DNA of 47,164 nt from Candidatus Bipolaricaulota bacterium (lineage in GTDB: Bacteria; Bipolaricaulota; Bipolaricaulia; UBA7950; UBA9294): the NCBI GenBank assembly GCA_023132915.1, contig JAGLXM010000283.1:1-47164 (forward strand), read 5' to 3'. Made by a program: the position numbers and the translations under genes. This document shows, piece after piece, positions 7,879 to 15,509 of the stretch (positions are counted from its first letter, which is position 1; every line of letters starts with the position of its first letter). The notes beneath the pieces are model-generated. The model made no database searches, had not been told where the DNA came from, and was given only the letters and a program-made list of their open reading frames with translations.

Positions 7879-8528
7879 CAGGAATCCTCCCCTCTTGCCT
7901 TCCGAACAGCTTCTACGAGCAGGCAGGCGCGCTCAGTAAGGACTTCATAGCGACTCTCGGCCACCGCCTTCTCGTCCACCAGCCAGCCGCCAGTACACAC
8001 CATTGCGGCTCCGGCGCGGATGAACTCACCGGCGTTGTCGGCGGTGACGCCACCAGTGGGTACAAGTGGAATCTGGGGGAGCGGCCCTCGTATTGCCTTG
8101 AGATAACTCGGGCCCAGAACGCTTGCCGGAAACACCTTCACCATGTCCGCTCCAGCTTCCCAGGCGGTGAGTATCTCGGTCGGGGTCATCGCGCCAGGGA
8201 TGACAACCACCCCATAGCGATGGGCCATCTCGATCACATCGGGCTCCACCGTTGGGGTGACGAGGAACTCTGCCCCGGCGAGGATTGCTTGCCTGGCTGT
8301 AGTTCCATCCAATACCGTGCCCGCCCCCATGGTTACCCCTTCGAGCTTTCCGCCTGCCTCCTCGATTGCCCGCAGTGCCCCGGGCGTAGTCATCGTGATC
8401 TCGACACATTCGAGGCCACCATTGCGTAGAGCTCGGGCGATTCCGACGAGATCCTCGGCTGCCTGCACCCGGATGACCCCCAACACTCCAGCTTCTCGCA
8501 TTTGTACAAGAATTTTCACTTTGTTCAT
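7878..8528 (-). CDS. kdgA: KDPG/KHG aldolase
   Basis: Class I aldolase cleaving 2-keto-3-deoxy-6-phosphogluconate to pyruvate and glyceraldehyde-3-phosphate (also 4-hydroxy-2-oxoglutarate). 216 aa from the ATG at 8528, chosen because AAGGAG lies 7 bases upstream; the ORF track starts 21 bases earlier. Motifs: GVIRVQAAEDL, the catalytic-Glu strand VEITMTTPGA, GAGTVLD, FLVTPTVEPDV, and the Schiff-base lysine in DMVKVFPAS followed by VPTGGV. The gene precedes kdgK with an ATGA overlap. A broken relative lies at 9220-9339. Confidence 0.93.
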   Translation of the reverse strand: MNKVKILVQMREAGVLGVIRVQAAEDLVGIARALRNGGLECVEITMTTPGALRAIEEAGGKLEGVTMGAGTVLDGTTARQAILAGAEFLVTPTVEPDVIEMAHRYGVVVIPGAMTPTEILTAWEAGADMVKVFPASVLGPSYLKAIRGPLPQIPLVPTGGVTADNAGEFIRAGAAMVCTGGWLVDEKAVAESRYEVLTERACLLVEAVRKARGEDS

Positions 8529-8591
8529 GGTTCGCTCCTTATTGTTCATTCCTCAGTTCTTTATTGAATGTACTTTAGAACTAGCATAATC

Positions 8592-9113
8592 TTACCGCCA
8601 TTTATCGTACGTTACTATCTCATTTAACTTCTTACGCTTCTTAGGGAGGCTCGGACTGACAGCCTGAACTGGATATCCAAGTGGAAGCAAAATCACCACT
8701 CTGATCTGATCGGGGATATCAAGAATTTTCTTGACTTCATCCTCTTCAAAATCACCTATCCAGCAACTGCCTAGGCCTTCCTCTACTGCCTTAAGTGTCA
8801 TGTGATCTATAGCTATAGCTAGTTCTATAGGATACGCCACTTGGCCACAGGGCATGATACGACTGGTGTCAGTAGCACAAGCAGCTATGACGACTGGTGC
8901 CTGTCCTACGAATTCTTGGCCATGTGCGGTTTTGGTCAGTTTCTGTCGAGTAGAAGAGTCTCTTACTATCACAAACCGCCACTCCTGACGATTGTACGCT
9001 GAGGGAGCCCACCGAGCCGCCCCTAATACTCGCTTGAGTTTATCCTCTTCAACATCTTTGGTCTGATAATTGCGCACAGCATAGCGCTCTTTGATAGCAT
9101 CTATTACATTCAT
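8592..9113 (-). CDS. Nitroreductase-family flavoprotein
   Basis: 173 aa from the ATG at 9113 (AAGGAG 8 bases upstream; the track start is 30 bases further up). The FMN-dependent nitroreductase fold is recognised from RYAVRNYQTKDVEEDKL, AARWAPSAYNRQEWRFVIV, and the C-terminal GLGSCWIGDF and LPLGYP motifs. Family members reduce nitro compounds, quinones or flavins with NAD(P)H; the true substrate cannot be told from sequence. It stands between kdgA and the kdgA relic in the minus-strand block. Only 63 bp separate its stop from the kdgA start, so co-transcription is possible. Confidence 0.85.
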   Translation of the reverse strand: MNVIDAIKERYAVRNYQTKDVEEDKLKRVLGAARWAPSAYNRQEWRFVIVRDSSTRQKLTKTAHGQEFVGQAPVVIAACATDTSRIMPCGQVAYPIELAIAIDHMTLKAVEEGLGSCWIGDFEEDEVKKILDIPDQIRVVILLPLGYPVQAVSPSLPKKRKKLNEIVTYDKWR

Positions 9114-9219
9114 CGCGTTTAGCTCCTTAAAGTTGCTCTTCATGCTTCCGTATCTTATGGAACCTTTCCACCCTCAAATTGCTCCGGTGTGTCCTTTCCC
9201 GTTCTCTATATTCCTTCGG

Positions 9220-9339
9220 CTAAATGGCCTCCGCTACCTGAAGAAGATTATCGGAAGTCGTGGCCCTTATCACCGCTACAACTCCGGTGTCTAACATCAG
9301 TTGAAGATTCTCTTCGGCTGGGTTCATAAATGCGATCAT
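9220..9339 (-). pseudogene. Truncated N-terminal fragment of a second KDPG aldolase
   Basis: Too short for the ORF track. The minus strand from the ATG at 9339 (GGAG a few bases upstream) reads MIAFMNPAEENLQLMLDTG, then VVAVIRATTSDNLLQVAEAI, then TAG. This is the first helix and strand of a KDPG aldolase (compare AGVLGVIRVQAAEDLVGIARAL in the intact kdgA). The remaining ~170 residues, including the catalytic Glu and Lys, are missing, and nothing recognisable follows the stop. It is a gene relic, diverged from the intact kdgA and so not a recent duplicate. Confidence 0.7.
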
Positions 9340-9407
9340 CTATATCTACTCCTTCTCGTGTTTATAGACCAAAATTCCATTTCTCACGTGGATCGTTTAA
9401 ATACCCG

Positions 9408-10316
9408 CTAAACTACCAGTTCGGTTCCCACTTTATGTGATATCAGCAAATCTCGAACGCGATTCAGATGCTCTCTGGTGGGTGGTTCAAGACCCTGTAG
9501 CCCGTATTCTCTCCCTAACATCTTGTACTTTGAGACTCCTAGTCGATGATACGGTAAAAGATCCACTCTCAAAGCCAAGACCTCTTTAGTTAGTTCAATT
9601 AACTCATTGATATTCTCCTTCGAGTCATTTATTTTTGGTATTATAGCAAGCCGTATTATTATTGGCATCTTTTTCTGCCCCATTCGTCTAACATTCTCCA
9701 ATATCAGCTCGTTACTTGCCCCAGTATACGCTTTGTGCTTGAGTGGGTTCATGTGTTTAATATCATAGAGTGTTATATCAACATACTTTATAATCTTTTC
9801 TAAATCGCTCCACTGCCCATAACCGCTTGTATCCAATACCGTGTGAATCCCTCTCTCCTTGCATGCTTTAAGAATCTCTCTAGTGAACTCTGGTTGAGCG
9901 AGCGGCTCACCCCCTGATATTGTGACGCCGCCATCAGATGATCGATAGAACGGTATGTCCTTCTCGACCGCTTTTAGAACTTCTTCGACTGAGACCCTTT
10001 GTCCGATAACTGTTAGGGCGTTAGAGTAGCATACCTTTGCACACTCGTTGCATTTCACCTTACACAAATCTCTGCTGATCTTAATTCCTTGCCTTTCATC
10101 TTTTTCCATGGCATTTGCTGGGCATGTCTTTATACATTCCTCGCACCCATCGATATGAAGATTCGCATTGTACATTATCTCAGGCGATGAGCGCTGAGAT
10201 TCGGGATTACTGCACCATACACACCTAAGGGGACACCCTTTTAGAAACACGGTAGTCCTTATTCCCGGCCCATCATCTAGCCGAGACCTTTGTATGTCGA
10301 ATATCAATCCTTCCAT
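9408..10316 (-). CDS. Glycyl-radical enzyme activating protein (radical SAM)
   Basis: 302 aa, GGAGGAGA before the ATG. The N-terminus IFDIQRSRLDDGPGIRTTVF and the radical-SAM cluster motif GCPLRCVWCSNPES (CX3CX2C) identify the PflA-like family that installs the glycyl radical using SAM and a [4Fe-4S] cluster. An inserted ferredoxin-like domain (CEECIKTCP and CNECAKVCYSNAL) carries the extra Cys clusters seen in activases of non-PFL enzymes such as glycerol, choline and hydroxyproline enzymes. SDGGVTISGGEPL and VLDTSGYG follow as expected. It lies 27 bp downstream of the enzyme gene it should activate, which lacks the usual radical glycine. Confidence 0.92.
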   Translation of the reverse strand: MEGLIFDIQRSRLDDGPGIRTTVFLKGCPLRCVWCSNPESQRSSPEIMYNANLHIDGCEECIKTCPANAMEKDERQGIKISRDLCKVKCNECAKVCYSNALTVIGQRVSVEEVLKAVEKDIPFYRSSDGGVTISGGEPLAQPEFTREILKACKERGIHTVLDTSGYGQWSDLEKIIKYVDITLYDIKHMNPLKHKAYTGASNELILENVRRMGQKKMPIIIRLAIIPKINDSKENINELIELTKEVLALRVDLLPYHRLGVSKYKMLGREYGLQGLEPPTREHLNRVRDLLISHKVGTELVV

Positions 10317-10343
10317 TCTCCTCCTTCGGATGTATATCGAAGC

Positions 10344-12719
10344 TCAAGATGCTTCAAATTCAGTTCTGCTTAAAATTTCATCCTGAAGTTCTTTGCTGAG
10401 TTGGTTCCATGGAGCAACGTAAGCTGCAACTCTCACCATAAGCTCGGGGTACCTCTCCGGATGTTTTTGGGCTTCCTTTAACACTCTAATATCAACAATA
10501 TTAAATTGTATATGGAATCCGCCAAGGCTCAGATATGTCTTGATCAGCTTCGCGAAGTTTCGAAGCCGTTCTTTACCCGTCAGGGTGTGCACATTAAACC
10601 TCATGTTTAACAAAGTTCCATTCGCTACTAGCGCATGATCCTGTTTTACCATCGATTTCAAGACAGCGGTGGGGCCACTCTTCGCTTGCCCTTGTACTGG
10701 CGAATGCGCATCCGATAAGGGTGCCTTCGCCTTACGGCCGTCGGGGGTCGCACCAACGTATTCTCCAAGGGCATCATGAGATGACACAGAAAAGGTTCCC
10801 GGTAGAAATGGCCCCCCTCTCAGGTTCCTATACCAGTGTACCTCATTGCAGTAATGTCCAACGATCTCGCAGGCCAGATGATCCACTTCGTCTATATCAT
10901 TTCCGAACTTTGGTGGCTCGTTCAATAGCCTTTGCCTTAGCATCTCCCGCTCCTTAAAATCGCTGTTCAGAGATTCGAGCAAAGTTTCCATGCTGATAGC
11001 TCTCTCATCGAATATGAGTCTCTTTACGGCTATTAGAGAATCTGCGGCTGTCGCCATCCCTACTCCCTGGATACCTGTGAAGTTATAGAGGGCACCGCCG
11101 TGATTTACCTCCCGTCCGCTCTCTAAGCATCCGTCCACTAAGATGGATTCCAATGGTTCCGGCCACCGCTCTTTATGAGATAGCTCAACAGCATGTAAGG
11201 CTTGTACCAGCAAGCGAACTCCATTTGCAATTTGTTTCTCAAATGCATCCTTCAATTCACTAAACGACCTGAACTCCGTGGCTTTCCCTGTAGCTGGGCC
11301 TATTTTGTTATTAGTCTCCGGATCAATTCCGTTGTTTAGCGCTAATTCGAGACATTTAGCGAGATTTAGCGAGCCAGCGTTGCTCCATCCCCATGTTTTC
11401 CCAGGGATGGAGTTCTCAACGCAGCCTACGAATGCATAATTTCCCTCCGCCTCTTTTGGGGGTATACCCGCATTGATTAATGATTGGATACCGACATGCA
11501 CATTAAAGAATTTTGGCTTGTTAGTCTTTGGCACGAGCTTAGCTGCCTTGAGCAGAAACTCATCGCTCATCTTGTTCGTCCAGAGCACCGCAACGTCTGG
11601 TTGAGGGAGTCTAACCTCCTCCTCTACTTCGAGCATTAACTCCGAAAGCTCATTTGTGGCGTCCTCTCCCTCAGGAGTTAATCCCCCTAACTCGGGGGGA
11701 TCAGTTACAGGGAAACCAGCATACAATCTTGCGCCTTTATTGCTATACAATTTAAGAATTTCACTACACTTTAACCAAAAGCTGACTAATAAATCTTTAG
11801 CTTCATCTTTCGTTAAGTCGTGTTCTTTAACGCCACTTCTGAAATACGGATATAGATATTGATCCATCCTCCCAAGTGTCACACCGTAACCATTTGAATC
11901 TATATGAAGGATAACATGAATGAGCCACAATCCTTGCAGAGCTTCGTAAAAGGTTCGTGCTGGTTTAGCTGGTACCTGATCAAGCACTTCTACTATCTGC
12001 AGTAACTCTTTCCTCCTTTGCAAATCTCTTTCATCCTCGGCTAGACCTTTTGCAAGTTCCCTATACCGTTTAGCATAAGCCTTGACCGCCTCACAGCAAA
12101 TTAAACACGCTTTGTAAAATATGTTTTTGGAAAATTCCTCTGGGTTCTCTAAGCGCAAGGCGCTCATTCTATCTTTTATCGATTGTTCCATTCCGTTAAG
12201 ACCCTGCCTCAATACTCTTTCATAATTTGGTATGAAGTGACCAACTCCACTAATTAACATGTTTTCAAAACAAATTAACCCCGAATCATTAGCTTTTTTA
12301 GAATCCGCGGGCATTATTGAAAGGGCAAGATCTTTCAGCGTTTTCCCCAACCACCATGGAAGTGTCTCCCGCAACTTTCCTTTGACTTCTGCCGGCACTA
12401 TAAACTTATCTCCAGGCCTTGTTTCATATGTGTCCATTTCATTTAAAATATGATCTACGGCACCTTCCGGGTAAACTGGGGCAGATATAGGTTCAGGCCC
12501 TAAATTCCCTACAATAAGCTCATGAGGTTGAATATATATGGTCATCTCACTTAATATCTTCTTTAATGCCTTAGCTCGTCTTAGTATTTGGGGCTCCCCC
12601 TCAGTAGTCTTATAGATTTCCGTAATAAGTTTCGCTCTCTCTGAAGTAAGCTTGGGCTTTATCAGTCTTGCTAAGATCTTCTCTCTTACTTGTTTAATTT
12701 CTTCTTTTCTTAACATCAT
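10344..12719 (-). CDS. Glycyl-radical-enzyme family protein with Ala at the radical position
   Basis: 791 aa, matching the pyruvate formate-lyase-like 'dehydratase/lyase' family (glycerol, choline TMA-lyase, hydroxyproline dehydratase types). Seen: N-terminal HELIVGNLGPEP, the thiyl-radical cysteine in VGCVENSIPGKTWGW (Cys433), and the C-terminal domain ending QDEILSRTE. The glycyl-radical loop, normally R-V-x-G-Y-x-A, here reads RVAAYVAPWNQL, so Ala766 (codon GCT at 10422-10424) replaces the glycine that carries the radical. Everything else, including a paired activase, looks intact. Either the enzyme is radical-dead or repurposed, this is a clade variant, or there is a one-base sequence error (GGT to GCT). 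The substrate is unknown. Its start overlaps the end of the aminotransferase gene upstream. Confidence 0.88.
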   Translation of the reverse strand: MMLRKEEIKQVREKILARLIKPKLTSERAKLITEIYKTTEGEPQILRRAKALKKILSEMTIYIQPHELIVGNLGPEPISAPVYPEGAVDHILNEMDTYETRPGDKFIVPAEVKGKLRETLPWWLGKTLKDLALSIMPADSKKANDSGLICFENMLISGVGHFIPNYERVLRQGLNGMEQSIKDRMSALRLENPEEFSKNIFYKACLICCEAVKAYAKRYRELAKGLAEDERDLQRRKELLQIVEVLDQVPAKPARTFYEALQGLWLIHVILHIDSNGYGVTLGRMDQYLYPYFRSGVKEHDLTKDEAKDLLVSFWLKCSEILKLYSNKGARLYAGFPVTDPPELGGLTPEGEDATNELSELMLEVEEEVRLPQPDVAVLWTNKMSDEFLLKAAKLVPKTNKPKFFNVHVGIQSLINAGIPPKEAEGNYAFVGCVENSIPGKTWGWSNAGSLNLAKCLELALNNGIDPETNNKIGPATGKATEFRSFSELKDAFEKQIANGVRLLVQALHAVELSHKERWPEPLESILVDGCLESGREVNHGGALYNFTGIQGVGMATAADSLIAVKRLIFDERAISMETLLESLNSDFKEREMLRQRLLNEPPKFGNDIDEVDHLACEIVGHYCNEVHWYRNLRGGPFLPGTFSVSSHDALGEYVGATPDGRKAKAPLSDAHSPVQGQAKSGPTAVLKSMVKQDHALVANGTLLNMRFNVHTLTGKERLRNFAKLIKTYLSLGGFHIQFNIVDIRVLKEAQKHPERYPELMVRVAAYVAPWNQLSKELQDEILSRTEFEAS

Positions 12720-13896
12720 TTCTTTGTCTCCCCGCAGCTAATTCCTGAAAGACTTCTCCCATCCTTTTTACGCCTTTCCGGATGTTCTCAGTTGAGTTGG
12801 CAAAACAAACCCGGATATAGCCCTCGCCTTCCGCGCCAAAAGCGCTGCCTGGAGCTACTGCTACTCGAGCCTTTTCGAGAAGCAACCTTGAAAGATCAAA
12901 CGAAGGAATCCCAAACTGACGAATGTCCACGAAAGCATAGAAAGTCCCCCTGGGTTTGAAGACCTTCAATCCAGGGATCTGAGCGAGTTCTGCGATAAGA
13001 ATGTCTCGTCTACGTTCATACTCCTTGACCATCTTCAGCGGAATTTCCACCGGCAACTCCAGGGCAGCCAAGGCGGCCATCTGGGAAACAGAGCTTGTAC
13101 AAGCAGAGGTATGCTCATGGAGTTTGGCAGTCTTATCTGCAAGTTGTTTTGGTGCTGCCAGATAACCCACGCGCCACCCGGTCATCGCATAGGATTTGGA
13201 GAAGGTTCGTAAGATAACGGTCCTTTCTTTCATTCTTTCTAGGGAAGCGATGCTCAGGAACTTCTTCCCATCGAACACAAGGCTCTCATAGGCCTCATCG
13301 GAGAAAACCAGGAGATCATTCGCCCTCGCTACATCCGCGATTACTTCTAAGTCCTCCCGATCCAGAACCGCTCCAGTAGGATTGTGCGGATAGTTAATGA
13401 GAAGCACTTTTGTATTCTCTGTGATCGAGTTTTTTAAGGTCTCTGTCACAAGTTTGAATTCATGCTTCTGCTCAAGCACAAGCTTTTTATATTTTCCGCC
13501 CGCTAAAAGGACGTGGGCCGGGTAGTTCGGCCAGTGTGGCGAGGGTAGCAGAACCTCGTCTCCTTTATTAAGAGTTACTAACATTATGAGGAGAAGAGCT
13601 TCCATTCCTCCGGCTGTAATGACGATTTCGTCCGGATCGAATTGCACTTCAAGCTCTTCGGTAAGTTTAGCCGCGAGCTTTTCCCGAAGACTTTTGATTC
13701 CCGCGCTTGGCGTATAGTGGGTCATCCCTTTCTTCGCCGCCTCAAATGCAGCTTCTACAATGGGTAAAGGAGTATCAAAGTCAGGTTCACCGATCTCAAA
13801 GTGGATTACGTCTTCCATCTTCCCTGCTAAATCAAATATCTCACGAATCCCTGAATAAGGCAGGTTCTTTGCACGCTGAGATATAAAGCTACTCAT
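12694..13896 (-). CDS. Class I/II PLP-dependent aminotransferase
   Basis: 400 aa, fold-type I, AspC/aromatic-aminotransferase-like. Motifs: FEIGEPDFDTP, NYPHNPTGAVLDREDL, DEAYESLVFDG, and the PLP lysine in RTFSKSYAMTGWRVGYL, with the C-terminal GEGYIRVCFANS carrying the substrate-carboxylate arginine. It transfers an amino group from an amino acid to a 2-oxo acid; the specific pair cannot be read. The ATG overlaps the stop of the class V enzyme by 4 bases (ATGA), and its own 3' end overlaps the glycyl-radical-type gene by 26 bp. The four genes are therefore likely one transcript. Confidence 0.9.
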   Translation of the reverse strand: MSSFISQRAKNLPYSGIREIFDLAGKMEDVIHFEIGEPDFDTPLPIVEAAFEAAKKGMTHYTPSAGIKSLREKLAAKLTEELEVQFDPDEIVITAGGMEALLLIMLVTLNKGDEVLLPSPHWPNYPAHVLLAGGKYKKLVLEQKHEFKLVTETLKNSITENTKVLLINYPHNPTGAVLDREDLEVIADVARANDLLVFSDEAYESLVFDGKKFLSIASLERMKERTVILRTFSKSYAMTGWRVGYLAAPKQLADKTAKLHEHTSACTSSVSQMAALAALELPVEIPLKMVKEYERRRDILIAELAQIPGLKVFKPRGTFYAFVDIRQFGIPSFDLSRLLLEKARVAVAPGSAFGAEGEGYIRVCFANSTENIRKGVKRMGEVFQELAAGRQRNDVKKRRN

Positions 13897-15146
13897 AGTG
13901 CCTCTTCCTCCTTATAAATACACTGGGCTGCCGACATAGCTCGTTCCACGTCTACATCAGCTCCAAGGTCACGCAGAGCCATGCCAAAAGCGAAAATCGC
14001 GTAAAGTACTTTGTGATATCTCGCAGCTTCTCCCATTGTTCCAAATCGGACGTAGTTCCTACCTATCTGGGATTTGTAGACATCCCACGACATCATGTTG
14101 GCATCGCCTAGGATCACCCTATACTGTTCGAATAGTTGCTTACGGATCTGGTAATCCTCGATACCGTTAGACAAAAAAATCGCGGACACCGCGTTGTCGG
14201 CATACCGATCATCCTGACAGATGTAGCCCAACCCCATCGCCTTTACCGCCGATCGCACTGCCTTTCCCGCGATCTCGTGTCGCGCGATGCTCCTTTCCAG
14301 CCCTTCCTCCTTGAGCTGCTTCAGAGAAGCCCACACCCCTTGGATAATCACAAATGACGGGGATGCCGGATGAGGCGCTTCTTCTAGATGAAACTCAAAC
14401 TTGTTACCACCGGCCGCCCAGTTCTTCTGCTCGGTCCGCGCCATGTTTAGATAATCCTTGCAGGCCAGCAGATTCATGTAGAACCCACGAATCCGCTCCC
14501 TTCGCCCTCGGATCCGTTCCCACGCTCGCGGACTGACCGAGACAAACGTGTTCCCTTGCGGTGCCCCGAGACACTTCTGGCCATTTACCACACACAAATC
14601 AATGTTCCAGTCATCCACACGCAGTTCCTCACTGGCAAAAGAGGAAATAGCATCCACCACGTAAAGAAGGTTTCGCTCCCGAGCTAGCTGCCCAATTTCC
14701 TCCAGTGGATTCGCCACGCCAACGCTGGTTTCCCCGTGAACGACACCGATCCCTTTGAGGTTTCTCTCTTTATCGAGGGCCACTGCAATGACTCCAGGAT
14801 CAACAGGCGTTCCTAACTCGAAGGGGACCTTAACTGGGACCGCACCGGCAGCTTGCGTCATCAAACTCATGATTTCACCAAACATGCCATTGTGTGCAAT
14901 GAGAAAGCGGTCGCCTGGCTCGAGAATCGAGTTCAAGGAAGCTTCTATCCCCGAGGTTCCAGTCCCAAAGACAATTATAATTTCATTCTTCGTACCTAAG
15001 AATTCCTGTAGCAAAGCGAGTGCTTCCTCCTCCATTTGCCAGAATGGCGGAGAATAGATAGTAATAACGTCTTTTCCCAAGGTCCTCTTGCACTTTTCTG
15101 TCAACTCTGTCTGACCGCAGCTCATATTGAACGCTTCCTGATTCAT
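13893..15146 (-). CDS. Class V aminotransferase (alanine-glyoxylate / serine-pyruvate type)
   Basis: 417 aa, with GGGAGGTC before the ATG. Class V features: VFGTGTSGIEASLNSIL, HGETSVGVANPLEEI, DAISSFASEELRVDDW, and the PLP lysine in VVNGQKCLGAPQG. Relatives move amino groups between alanine, serine or amines and glyoxylate or pyruvate; pyridoxamine-pyruvate and 2-aminoethylphosphonate transaminases belong here too. A tandem pair of aminotransferases of different classes is unusual and suggests sequential nitrogen removal or an amino-group relay. It is the first gene after the hairpin-rich spacer and overlaps the next gene by ATGA. Confidence 0.88.
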   Translation of the reverse strand: MNQEAFNMSCGQTELTEKCKRTLGKDVITIYSPPFWQMEEEALALLQEFLGTKNEIIIVFGTGTSGIEASLNSILEPGDRFLIAHNGMFGEIMSLMTQAAGAVPVKVPFELGTPVDPGVIAVALDKERNLKGIGVVHGETSVGVANPLEEIGQLARERNLLYVVDAISSFASEELRVDDWNIDLCVVNGQKCLGAPQGNTFVSVSPRAWERIRGRRERIRGFYMNLLACKDYLNMARTEQKNWAAGGNKFEFHLEEAPHPASPSFVIIQGVWASLKQLKEEGLERSIARHEIAGKAVRSAVKAMGLGYICQDDRYADNAVSAIFLSNGIEDYQIRKQLFEQYRVILGDANMMSWDVYKSQIGRNYVRFGTMGEAARYHKVLYAIFAFGMALRDLGADVDVERAMSAAQCIYKEEEAL

Positions 15147-15509
15147 AAAAGACCTCCCTTGGATACCCCCCAGCTTACTGGGGGAAGGAAAGCGGAGATT
15201 CGCCGTAGGCGAATCTGCTTGTTAGTAGGGGCTACATGAGTTCTATCAGAAATGTCCGGTTGCAAGGTTGGGCGGAGACAATCGCTGCCGAGAATCTCGC
15301 GGGGAGAAGTCCCTTTAACGTCGAGGATAACCCCCTCAACGTCGGAGGTAAGCTCCGACGCTACGAAGAGATGGCCGTAGCGGCGCACCTTGTGTGCGAC
15401 GTTACCTTGGGTGTGATAAAGCAGTACATCAAATTGCACCATGAGGACCAACTCCGCTTAGATCTTTAGGTCTTGCTTTTCAATGCCCCGCAGCTTGCTG
15501 CGGGGTTCT
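15147..15509. other. Hairpin-rich intergenic segment (possible IS200/IS605-type relic or structured RNA)
   Basis: A 363-bp gap with four strong inverted repeats: CCCCCAG-CTTA-CTGGGGG (15167-15184), GATTCGCC-GTA-GGCGAATC (about 15197-15215), CGTCGGAG-GTAAG-CTCCGACG (about 15340-15360) and CCCCGCAG-CTTG-CTGCGGGG (15486-15505). The outer two have near-identical loops, like the subterminal palindromes of IS200/IS605 elements, and could bound a decayed element. The last one is followed on the plus strand by TTCTTTA and may also act as a terminator. Frames at 15143-15451 (minus) and 15236-15469 (plus) look like no family I know. Confidence 0.4.

Noticed and set aside
15143-15469. ORFs of 102 aa (minus) and 77 aa (plus) in the hairpin-rich gap
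   Set aside because: Both run through strong hairpins and resemble no family; considered as a TnpB tail, but no TnpB motif was found.
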